From assembly GCA_958295815.1 (NCBI GenBank), contig OY282374.1, positions 2,004,856 through 2,068,855 of the forward strand: 64,000 nt of DNA, given 5' to 3'. This document shows positions 52,927 through 60,104 of the stretch, one piece after another. How positions within the stretch are numbered: the stretch's first letter is position 1; every line of letters starts with the position of its first letter. This stretch comes from Candidatus Poribacteria bacterium (lineage in GTDB: Bacteria; Poribacteria; WGA-4E; WGA-3G). A program made the position numbers and the translations under genes. Below the pieces are notes generated by a model that was not told the origin of the DNA, made no database searches, and saw only the letters and a program-made list of their open reading frames with translations.

Positions 52927-52953
52927 AAATTGTGAGCTGTTAGCTAACAATTT
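52927..52953. repeat. Hairpin downstream of sulfatase-like gene
   Basis: AAATTGT-G-AGCT, loop GTT, AGCT-A-ACAATTT: 11 paired bases with one mismatch. It lies about 50 bases after the sulfatase stop on the minus strand. No clear T-run; possible weak terminator. Confidence 0.5.
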
Positions 52954-53002
52954 GTGTTAACTTTACATAGTGGAGCAGTGACCAGATTTAATCGTTTAAA
53001 AA

Positions 53003-54397
53003 CTATTCGTCTCTCGATTTTGCTTGTAGGCGTGCTGCTTGACCCGGATTCCCGATGTGCATTGTGTTATACGCCTGTTCGGATGTCTTAAACGGACCGA
53101 CCCCTTTCTGTCCGTGCCAATCGCCTTGTGTCATGATCGGATTGGTGAGTCCAGTTTCCTGTTCCCGCTGGTGAATCCAGTTTTTCATCCGTGTCTCAAG
53201 GACATTGACGATGTCGGGGTGTGTCTCAGCGAGGTTGTTATTCTCATCAGGATCTTGGATGAGATTGTAGAGTTCAACTGCGGGCTTAAAATGGAAGTCA
53301 GGTTCAAGTGCAACGATGAGTTTCCATTCTGGTGTTCGCCAACCGTGCTTGCGCATCCACGTGCACTCTGTGATATAGAATTCGCTGTCGTAGGAAGCTA
53401 TATCGCCATTAACAAGCGGCATGAGACTTTGCCCGTCAAATTCGATACCTGAGTCAATATCTGCTAATTCAAGCAGCGTCGGCACGAGATCTTTGTGTTG
53501 GTTATATCCCGCAACACGTTTGCCAGCGGGGACGCGTCCTGGATAGCGGATGATGAGTGGGACATGCAAGGTAACATCATAGATTCCGTGATGGTCGAAC
53601 CAGCACTCGTGGTCGTAGAGGGTTTCTCCGTGGTCACCATTGATAACGACTATCGTTTCATCGAGCACGCCGCGCGTTTCGAGGGCATTAAAAAGCGTCT
53701 GGATACAGGCATCCATATAGGCGATTGCGCCGTCGTATTGTGCGATGACATAATCTTTATCGGTAATTCCTTCCGGCATCCAAGAAGCGAAATAATCGCA
53801 AAACGGTTTAAACGCCATTACCGGTTCCATGGATTTATTGCTCGGATCACACTCATCACCGTGGTAAAATGTCCGTTCATAAGGAGCAGGCGGTAGGTAT
53901 GGAGAGTGAGGATCCATGTGACGCAGGAACAAGAAAAACGGTTTTTCGTCGCTCTGATCGATTAAGCGATTCAGTTCTGGGAGGGTCGTTTTATTGAGGT
54001 TCTCTGCTTTAGGGCTACGACCACTTTCGTCGGGTCCCCATCCAGAGTACTCAAGATAGGTATCAAATCCACGTGCGCTCGGTCCACCGAACCCAACACA
54101 GGTTGTATCGTAGTTCGATTCACGTAGAATTTCCGCCAACGTTTTGACCTCCTCGCGAAGTGGTCCTTGATGGCGCAAGGCGACGACCTGTGTGCTGAAA
54201 GTATCTAAGCCGGTCAGCATAGATGCGTACGCACTCGTCGTTGGAATGTGTGCACTGTAGGTTTTCTCAAAGAGGGTCGCACCCTCTGCAAACCGGTCGA
54301 TGTGAGGGGTCGTGAGTCGATGATACCCATAACAACTCATGTGTGTTGCGAGTAGTGAATCAACGCCCATTAGGACGATATTAGGCTGTTTCGCCAT
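53003..54397 (-). CDS. Sulfatase-fold hydrolase lacking the formylglycine motif
   Basis: A 464-residue alkaline-phosphatase-superfamily protein. The start (NIVLMGVDSLLATHMSCYGY), the metal/anion site NGDHGETLYDHECWFDHHG and the later YPGRVPAGKRV and TECTWMRKHGWRTPEWKLI are sulfatase-like. The expected CxPxR for formylglycine reads TTSAY (residues 53-57, within IPTTSAYASMLTG), so Thr replaces the Cys/Ser and Tyr the Arg. It could therefore use Thr as nucleophile, as phosphoester hydrolases of the superfamily do. No signal peptide, so probably cytoplasmic. Start ATG has GAGGAGA. Flanked by PEP-hydrolase-like and PhyH genes. Confidence 0.88.
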   Translation of the reverse strand: MAKQPNIVLMGVDSLLATHMSCYGYHRLTTPHIDRFAEGATLFEKTYSAHIPTTSAYASMLTGLDTFSTQVVALRHQGPLREEVKTLAEILRESNYDTTCVGFGGPSARGFDTYLEYSGWGPDESGRSPKAENLNKTTLPELNRLIDQSDEKPFFLFLRHMDPHSPYLPPAPYERTFYHGDECDPSNKSMEPVMAFKPFCDYFASWMPEGITDKDYVIAQYDGAIAYMDACIQTLFNALETRGVLDETIVVINGDHGETLYDHECWFDHHGIYDVTLHVPLIIRYPGRVPAGKRVAGYNQHKDLVPTLLELADIDSGIEFDGQSLMPLVNGDIASYDSEFYITECTWMRKHGWRTPEWKLIVALEPDFHFKPAVELYNLIQDPDENNNLAETHPDIVNVLETRMKNWIHQREQETGLTNPIMTQGDWHGQKGVGPFKTSEQAYNTMHIGNPGQAARLQAKSRDE

Positions 54398-54463
54398 ATT
54401 CTATTCTCCTCTGTTTTGTGTCCTGTCGTTATTTGTGTATCGGGATATTCCAATGTCTACTCT

Positions 54464-55270
54464 TTATGCGTCCCAATCCTTATGCCAAATAAGCGAATTA
54501 TGTTTATCGTTGTTAAGCAGGTCACCGATTTCCAGCGAGTTAAAATAGTCCTCCGGTAGGATATTCCGCTTTCCGTTGAATGTGCATCCGTCGGGCATAA
54601 AACCGCATGTCATCGCTCTCCGGTGATGGATCGTCATATTCGCGCCAGCACCGTGTGCGACGAGTCCGTTATGCCATACGATAGAGCCAGCCGGACAAGG
54701 CGCGCATTGCGGTTCGATATCTTTCCATTCAGGATATACATTGAACAGTTCACCGATGTTTATACCGATACCGACATTTTCGAAACGTGCCGTTTTATGC
54801 GTGCCAGGTAGGTACCACATGCATCCGTTTGCGAGTGTTGCATCGTCCAATGCAACCCAAAAAGAGACTGCCTCTCGTGAATCGAACGACCAGTATGGGA
54901 CATCGAGGTGCCAGGCAGTCGGATTGCCGTGCGGCGGTTTAATCAGTGCCTGATCGTGCCATATACGCATCCCATCAACGCAACCCAGTTGTGATGCCAT
55001 CTTGCCGAGTCTCGGATCGTGAACCAGTTTCCGCATTCCTTTGTGAGTATCTGATAAGCGGAGACACTGTGTAAAAACACGGGCGTAAAACTGTTTCGCG
55101 TCCATCTGGTTTGTCATGAATTCGACTGAATTTCCGAGCCGTTCCTCAACAGATTCATCCGTACAGCGTCGCCATTCTTCTAATTCGTCGGCATCGAGGA
55201 AGTTCTCGATCGCCAGAAATCCGTTTTCTCGATAAAAATTAATTTGTGATTCGGTGAGTTCGTTTTGCAT
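54464..55270 (-). CDS. Phytanoyl-CoA dioxygenase family protein (third copy)
   Basis: A 268-residue Fe(II)/2OG oxygenase. Proximal motif HLD (residues 121-123, AWHLDVPYWS), family loop GCMWYLPGTHKT, distal His in VAHGAGANM, basic HHRRAMTCGF. Start ATG 55270 has AAGGAGTAGGT. It has the complete metal triad and so should be active, unlike the paralogue at 1648-2433. It lies 66 bases before the sulfatase-like gene, in the same direction. Confidence 0.9.
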   Translation of the reverse strand: MQNELTESQINFYRENGFLAIENFLDADELEEWRRCTDESVEERLGNSVEFMTNQMDAKQFYARVFTQCLRLSDTHKGMRKLVHDPRLGKMASQLGCVDGMRIWHDQALIKPPHGNPTAWHLDVPYWSFDSREAVSFWVALDDATLANGCMWYLPGTHKTARFENVGIGINIGELFNVYPEWKDIEPQCAPCPAGSIVWHNGLVAHGAGANMTIHHRRAMTCGFMPDGCTFNGKRNILPEDYFNSLEIGDLLNNDKHNSLIWHKDWDA

Positions 55271-55390
55271 CTTCGACCTACTCCTTCCAATTCTTCGTGA
55301 TTATGGGTTTGCAAGCGACCCTTTACAAAATTGTATCATATCAACGATTAATAGACAAAAGAAAAATGGTAGAAAGTTTCCGTCTGGGTA

Positions 55391-55410
55391 GTTAGGTTTC
55401 TAATCTCGCT
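55391..55410. repeat. Decayed copy of the GGTTAGAAACC palindrome
   Basis: GTTAGGTTTCTAATCTCGCT, read on the minus strand AGCGAGATTAGAAACCTAAC, matches the 40145-40165 repeat at most positions. It lies in the 296-base gap between the divergent PhyH and Rpn genes. Confidence 0.45.
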
Positions 55411-55508
55411 ACTGACTGATGATGACCGACCACACAATCTTGGGGAATCCTCAAATCCTGATTCAGATAGTAGACAGGACACATTATACCAAATTCAACG
55501 CTTTTTGG

Positions 55509-55538
55509 TTGGATTACGCAGGTTAATCGTGCTATATT
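55509..55538 (+). promoter_or_regulatory. Possible promoter of the Rpn-type gene
   Basis: TTGGAT (55509-55514), 18-base spacer, TATATT (55533-55538), 28 bases before the ATG at 55567, which itself has GAGGAGGG (55556-55563). Confidence 0.4.
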
Positions 55539-55566
55539 ATATACACACTGCACAAGAGGAGGGACT

Positions 55567-56628
55567 ATGGCAAAAAAAGAAACAGAAATAGGGAGTTTTT
55601 TCGATATTCCCATCGAACATTTTCCTGACCGGAGTGCGCGATGGTTGCTTCAAGATAAAGAGAACGTCCGGGGTTTGGTGGAGATCGTTGCCAGCGAACT
55701 TGTAGCATTCTTAGATTTTAGTCAACTTGCACACCTGAATAGAAGTTTTATTTCTGATACCCTCCGAGAACAAGAGTCTGATATTCTCTTTAGTGTGCCA
55801 TTTCAGAGCGACTCAGAAACCGATGAATTGCTCATCTATATTTTGATTGAGCACCAATCCACAGTTGATGTGTTGATGGGGTTTCGGGTATTATTTTACA
55901 TGATGCAGATATGGGATTCACAACGTCAAGAGTGGGAATCGTCGAATGTTCCGAAAAGTCAATGGCGTTTGCGTCCAATTCTGCCGATAGTGTTTTATAC
56001 GGGTTCGCAACGGTGGACGACACCGCTGACGCTGACGGCACTCATGGACATCCCTGAAGTTCTGACGCGTTTTGTCCCAACTTACGAGACGCTGTTTCTC
56101 AGCGTCAAGGAGACGGCTTCGTCGAGGTTAACGCAAAGTGATCATCCGTTGGGGTGGTTGCTGGCGGTTCTTCAAAAGGAGGATGCTGACAAGGGGTCGA
56201 TAAGCGATGCGTTGCTTGAAGCGTTATCGCACCTGAACAGTCTTGATACAGAGCAAGGCGATCAGCGTCGTCGAGCGATCATCTATTTGCTTCTACTGAT
56301 CCTGCATCGGCGTCCAGTTGAGGAGCGCGAAGAGTTGATAACGCTTGTTGATCGATATACGCAAGGCATGGAGGTAGAAACGATGGCACAGTCTATGGCT
56401 GAAGTTCTCATTGAACAAGGCATTGAACAAGGTATTGAACAAGGCATTGAACAAGGAGAAACACGTGCCAAACACGAGGCGATCCTGAAATTGTTACAGT
56501 TCCGATTTGATACCGTTCCAGAATCGGTTGCTACAAGGATTACCTCAATCCAGAACCGCACTCAGCTTGATTCTCTCTTTGAGAAGGCACTGGTTGCAGA
56601 GAGTCTTGATGAACTGGACGCGTTCTAA
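55567..56628 (+). CDS. Rpn-family recombination-promoting nuclease/putative transposase
   Basis: A 353-residue PD-(D/E)XK nuclease of the Rpn/Transposase_31 family. It has D72 in REQESDILFSV and E95-x-Q97 in YILIEHQSTVD, then the family helices (GFRVLFYMMQIW, LRPILPIVFYTG). A C-terminal alpha-helical domain follows a Glu-Gln-Gly-Ile repeat (about residues 282-297). Members cut DNA and some are antiphage toxins. The start has AGAGGAGGG. There is a strong internal Shine-Dalgarno site and in-frame ATG at codon 273, giving a short C-terminal product. No insertion-sequence ends were seen, so it is not a mobile element by itself. Confidence 0.88.
   Translation: MAKKETEIGSFFDIPIEHFPDRSARWLLQDKENVRGLVEIVASELVAFLDFSQLAHLNRSFISDTLREQESDILFSVPFQSDSETDELLIYILIEHQSTVDVLMGFRVLFYMMQIWDSQRQEWESSNVPKSQWRLRPILPIVFYTGSQRWTTPLTLTALMDIPEVLTRFVPTYETLFLSVKETASSRLTQSDHPLGWLLAVLQKEDADKGSISDALLEALSHLNSLDTEQGDQRRRAIIYLLLLILHRRPVEEREELITLVDRYTQGMEVETMAQSMAEVLIEQGIEQGIEQGIEQGETRAKHEAILKLLQFRFDTVPESVATRITSIQNRTQLDSLFEKALVAESLDELDAF
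56383..56628 (+). CDS. Predicted intragenic C-terminal product of the Rpn gene (RpnS-like)
   Basis: An in-frame ATG at 56383 (codon 273) is preceded by GGAGGT at 56370-56375 with 7 bases spacing, a nearly ideal ribosome site inside the gene. It would yield 81 residues starting MAQSMAEVLIEQG and covering the whole C-terminal domain. In E. coli, rpn genes are reported to make such a short intragenic protein that blocks the full-length toxin. Prediction only. Confidence 0.6.
   Translation: MAQSMAEVLIEQGIEQGIEQGIEQGETRAKHEAILKLLQFRFDTVPESVATRITSIQNRTQLDSLFEKALVAESLDELDAF
56410..56457 (+). repeat. Four 12-bp tandem repeats within the Rpn gene
   Basis: Four units ATTGAACAAGGN (N is C, T, C, A) at 56410-56421, 56422-56433, 56434-56445 and 56446-56457 encode IEQG repeats. 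Each unit keeps the frame, so slippage changes linker length in both full and short products. Confidence 0.8.
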
Positions 56629-56742
56629 ATATCTGTCGTTCGTCATATCACACCGAATGTGGATGTGTTATTCATCGGTGGGTGATTTATAGTGGAGCGT
56701 CTTTCTACATACGTGCTATCCTGTTGGGGTTTATTATTTATA

Positions 56743-56771
56743 TTGAATTGGCTATTCAATTGTGATATAAT
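56743..56771 (+). promoter_or_regulatory. Promoter of the SufR-like regulator
   Basis: TTGAAT (56743-56748), 17-base spacer and perfect TATAAT (56766-56771) with an extended TGA before it. The start codon follows about 75 bases later. Confidence 0.7.
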
Positions 56772-56848
56772 GTCCTGAAAGTTTGTAAAGTGTGTAGACT
56801 ATTGTTGTTCTCCCATATTGAATTCACCCCATATTACGAGGAAATCAC

Positions 56849-57481
56849 GTGAATTGCGAAATGAGCGAAACCCGAATGCGAATCCTGCAGCTGCTCAAGA
56901 TGCGATCTGGTATGACGGTCAGCCAGTTAACAGACGCCTTGCCTATCAGTCAGATGGGGATCCGACAACACCTCGCGATACTTGAGTCAGAAGACTTGGT
57001 TGAATACTATCGAGAAAAGCAAAAGCGTGGACGTCCGCTCCACATTTATCGCTTGACCGATCAAGCAAACAGTCTTTTCCCGACGACGTATGCCAATTTT
57101 GCAGTTGGTCTGATGCATGAAGTCGCAAAATTCAACGGTCCCGGTTTCATCAATAAAGTTTTTCAAGAACGGATGAAATCGCAGTTGCAAGCGTACCAAC
57201 AGCGGCTTCAGGGGAAAGATTTGCCCGAACGCGTCAAAGAACTTGCGCTTATCCGAGACGAAGAGGGGTACATGGCATGCTTTGACGAGAACGATGATGA
57301 CTACGTCCTAATTGAGCATAATTGCCCGATTTCCGTGATTGCTGAGGAGTATCCGTATGTATGCGAAATTGAGTTAGGGCTCTTCCGTCAATCGTTGGGC
57401 ACGAAAGTTGTTCGGGAAGAACATCTTATGCAAGGTAGTCATAGATGTTGCTATCGGATTGCTAAAGCCAGAAAAGAGTAG
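56849..57481 (+). CDS. Winged-helix transcriptional regulator, SufR-like (probable Fe-S sensor)
   Basis: A 210-residue protein. The N-terminal winged HTH (residues 5-70; TVSQLTDALPISQMGIRQHLAILES, then wing QKRGRPLHIYRLT) is of the ArsR/DeoR-like group. The C-terminal half holds C159, C172, C200 and C201. C159-x12-C172 and the end GSHRCCYRI resemble the cysteine block of SufR-type regulators, which bind an iron-sulfur cluster. GTG start at 56849 with ACGAGGAAATC; an ATG at 56861 is the alternative. Directly followed by a multi-cluster ferredoxin, which it may control (inference). Confidence 0.8.
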   Translation: MNCEMSETRMRILQLLKMRSGMTVSQLTDALPISQMGIRQHLAILESEDLVEYYREKQKRGRPLHIYRLTDQANSLFPTTYANFAVGLMHEVAKFNGPGFINKVFQERMKSQLQAYQQRLQGKDLPERVKELALIRDEEGYMACFDENDDDYVLIEHNCPISVIAEEYPYVCEIELGLFRQSLGTKVVREEHLMQGSHRCCYRIAKARKE

Positions 57482-57515
57482 CATGTCTCACAACGCGTAG
57501 GGATGAAATATAATA

Positions 57516-58106
57516 ATGGCTGATGAAACAGGGAGACGTGGTTTTTTCAAGGAAGCCTTGAACCAGCTCATCCAACCCGTTGCGGAATTTCTTGATGACA
57601 CGGTTGGGGACCACTTGCTTGCTGAGGATGCCGAGCAACGTGTTATCTTTCGACCCCCAGGGGCATTGCCTGAAGCGGAGTTCTTGGAAACATGTCATCG
57701 GTGTGGTAACTGCGTCAAAAACTGTCCCGCAAACGCCATTCAGCCCTTGCAGAGTTCCGATGCCAGCATTGCAAATACTCCTTACATAGACCCAGATGAG
57801 CAGCCCTGCGTCATCTGCGATTCATTGGCATGCATGTATGTCTGTCCGAGCGGTGCCTTGCAACCCGTATATGCTGAGGACATTAGAATTGGGTTGGCGG
57901 TTTTCACCGTAGAAACCTGTCTCCGTACAAAAGATGTAGAGTGTACCTACTGCGTTGATACATGTCCTATCGGTGAGGAAGCAATTCGCCTCACGTCCGA
58001 TGGGGTTGTAGAGGTGCTTGGCTCAGGATGCACAGGATGCGGTGTTTGCCAATACGCGTGTCCAACTGCCCCGAAATCGATAGTTATAAAACCGCTTGCG
58101 GCATAA
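57516..58106 (+). CDS. Multi-cluster 4Fe-4S ferredoxin-type protein (MauM/NapG-like)
   Basis: A 196-residue protein with four clusters of Cys: CHRCGNCVKNCP, CVICDSLACMYVCP, CLRTKDVECTYCVDTCP and CTGCGVCQYACP. These are typical of MauM/NapG/NapF-like electron carriers. The N-terminus has TGRRGFFKEAL, like a Tat box, but no hydrophobic segment follows, so export is doubtful. Start ATG 57516 has AGGGATG. It sits 34 bases after the SufR-like gene, in one operon. Redox partner unknown. Confidence 0.88.
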   Translation: MADETGRRGFFKEALNQLIQPVAEFLDDTVGDHLLAEDAEQRVIFRPPGALPEAEFLETCHRCGNCVKNCPANAIQPLQSSDASIANTPYIDPDEQPCVICDSLACMYVCPSGALQPVYAEDIRIGLAVFTVETCLRTKDVECTYCVDTCPIGEEAIRLTSDGVVEVLGSGCTGCGVCQYACPTAPKSIVIKPLAA

Positions 58107-58160
58107 AGTGTTGCCTTGTATTATCTCCTTCGATTCGTTATTTTCTCGCCTTTTTGAAAT

Positions 58161-58715
58161 ATGTCTGTACTCACACAAATCCTTGCGCAGGGTGCTGTGG
58201 ATGTTCAGAGCCTGCGTGACATCAAACCACCACTGGAGGTAACGCAAAACCTACTGCTTTATTTTCTTGGTGGGGCAGTGGTACTCGGTTTCATAGCCGT
58301 TTCAGCGTTTCTCTACATTCGTAGACGTCCTCAGACCTTGCCAATATCTCCAACAGAAGAAAATGACGTTCAGCTGCCGCATGAGATGGCGTACGAGCAA
58401 CTGACAGCAATTGAAGCGTCGGATTGGCTCAAACGCGGTGATATGGAGACGTATCACACCCAAATCGCCTATGTCCTCCGTGAATATATCAACGCACGCT
58501 ATCAGATTCCAGCTTTGGAGTTGACAACGACAGCATTGTTTCAGGCAATGATGATCGCGCAAATAGATACCCTGTGTGTTGAGCGTATCCAGCAGTTACT
58601 CGCGAATTGTGATAAAGTGAAGTTTGCAACCTATCAGCCGGAACTCTCAGAGGCGTCTGCTCGGATATCAGATGCTCGTTGGATTGTAGACGAGACAAAA
58701 ACCTCGGTTCCGTAG
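58161..58715 (+). CDS. DUF4381-like single-pass membrane protein
   Basis: A 184-residue protein: short N-terminal segment, one membrane helix (LLLYFLGGAVVLGFIAVSAFLYI), basic stop RRRP, then a cytoplasmic helical domain (AYEQLTAIEASDWLKRGDMETYHTQIAYVLREYI) like the DUF4381 proteins found beside MoxR/VWA genes. No strong ribosome site. Its location just ahead of the Rsb genes and the second DUF58/BatA pair supports a role in that system. Confidence 0.65.
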   Translation: MSVLTQILAQGAVDVQSLRDIKPPLEVTQNLLLYFLGGAVVLGFIAVSAFLYIRRRPQTLPISPTEENDVQLPHEMAYEQLTAIEASDWLKRGDMETYHTQIAYVLREYINARYQIPALELTTTALFQAMMIAQIDTLCVERIQQLLANCDKVKFATYQPELSEASARISDARWIVDETKTSVP

Positions 58716-58795
58716 GGAATATTGAAAAGGTAGTTTTCAATTGTTCGTTGTTATTAGGTGCTATGGTTAACTGAGAAATCAAGCGAATAAAAAAC

Positions 58796-58824
58796 TTGAC
58801 ATAATTTAAAAGAAGTGATATGAT
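58796..58824 (+). promoter_or_regulatory. Near-consensus sigma70 promoter before the Rsb genes
   Basis: Perfect TTGACA (58796-58801), 17-base spacer, TATGAT (58819-58824). It gives a leader of about 150 bases before the GTG start at 58985. Confidence 0.8.
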
Positions 58825-58984
58825 TTAAGAAGGTTTTCATAAGTTACATCTAACGTGTCGGTCGGAATCGACCTAATTTTATTACTATCTTCATTTGCCG
58901 CCGACTGAATCAGCAGACATAAGCCTGAATCAATTTTGTGGGTTCCTATATGAACACGAGCCATAGCAAGGAGGGAAATACAAC

Positions 58985-59428
58985 GTGTCAGATACAGAAA
59001 AACACGTAATCCTCACTATACCTATGCATCCTGATATGGAACTTGCTGCAGCTAAAACCGCCTCTGTTCTTGCCGAATTGATGGATTTCGGGGAAGGGGA
59101 GGTTGAGGAAATCCAACTCGCGATCATCGAAACTTGTATCAACGCTTTTGAGCATAGCCAAAGTGATGATCAGGAAGTCCATATTGACTTCTTACTTAAA
59201 GATGATGAGTTGCAGTTTAAAGTCACAGATCGGGGGGTTGGTATCTCTCCAGATACACTTGACGGGCGCCGTTTACTCGGAAGCCCGGGGATACATACCG
59301 ACCTACGTAAACGCGGAAGGGGATTGCAAATTATCAAAACCCTGATGGATGAAGTGGATATAGAAAGCAGTCCTAACGGAACAACTGTGAGCGTCATAAA
59401 GAGAAAGAGAAGGACCGAGGAAACGTAA
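58985..59428 (+). CDS. Anti-sigma factor serine kinase (RsbW/SpoIIAB-like HATPase)
   Basis: A 147-residue GHKL-type kinase: N box ETCINAFEHS, G1 box DRGVGI and G2 box RGRGLQIIKTLMDEV. Such proteins phosphorylate a STAS antagonist and bind a sigma factor or other target. Start is GTG 58985 with AAGGAGGG. It lies 169 bases before the STAS gene, with the phosphatase next, so a full partner-switch module is present. No sigma factor gene is in the window. Confidence 0.88.
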   Translation: MSDTEKHVILTIPMHPDMELAAAKTASVLAELMDFGEGEVEEIQLAIIETCINAFEHSQSDDQEVHIDFLLKDDELQFKVTDRGVGISPDTLDGRRLLGSPGIHTDLRKRGRGLQIIKTLMDEVDIESSPNGTTVSVIKRKRRTEET

Positions 59429-59597
59429 ACGATTGTACCGTTTTGCTACATCAATAACACAATTTGGGAGCGATGCTGACATATCCCAAAACCTGTGGGA
59501 AAATTTGTTGTTAAGCGATAGGCTCTTGCTACATAGCATCTTTGTATCTACGGCGTAACTCGCTGGTCCATGTTAGGAAGTTAAGGAGGTAAGGATT

Positions 59598-59939
59598 TTG
59601 AATAAATTTGATATCCAAATCCGTGAAGACGGAGATCACGCAGTGATTGAGACAGCTGGGTACCTGAATGACTCTCTCGGTGAGCAACTCTCCGAAAAAG
59701 CACGAGAACTCATTAAAAATGGTTATACGCAGCTTGTAATTAATCTTGAGAAAACAACGCTCATTAATAGCATTGGTATATCCATACTTATTGAGATCAT
59801 AGAGGCACTTCACGAACGCGAAGGTGCATTGAACTTCTGTGGATTATCAGACACGCAGGAACGGACTTTTCGTATGATGGCACTTGCTAAATACGCAGGT
59901 ATTTTCCCAGACGAAGAATCCGCTATTGCGAATCTATAA
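59598..59939 (+). CDS. STAS-domain anti-sigma factor antagonist (RsbV/SpoIIAA-like)
   Basis: A 113-residue STAS protein with the phosphorylation-site loop LINSIGISILIEIIEALHER and the strand RELIKNGYTQLVINLEKTTL before it. Start is TTG 59598, seven bases after a perfect AAGGAGGT. It should be phosphorylated by the RsbW-like protein and dephosphorylated by the PP2C protein that follows. Confidence 0.9.
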   Translation: MNKFDIQIREDGDHAVIETAGYLNDSLGEQLSEKARELIKNGYTQLVINLEKTTLINSIGISILIEIIEALHEREGALNFCGLSDTQERTFRMMALAKYAGIFPDEESAIANL

Positions 59940-60104
59940 TCCTTTTCTTATTTTATTTAAATTTTTCGTCTTGAAAGAGATAAAAAATTTGTCTCTGTTT
60001 TATGTTCACAATGTGTTTCGGGTGACTTATATTCCCGTGTCTTAGGGACATCCTTGTAGTAATAGATACAACAAATACTATACCCAATATCTGGATGCAA
60101 CACT

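Noticed and set aside
55567-56628. Rpn gene as part of a complete insertion sequence
   Set aside because: No terminal inverted repeats or target duplication were found around it; Rpn proteins are usually stand-alone nucleases.
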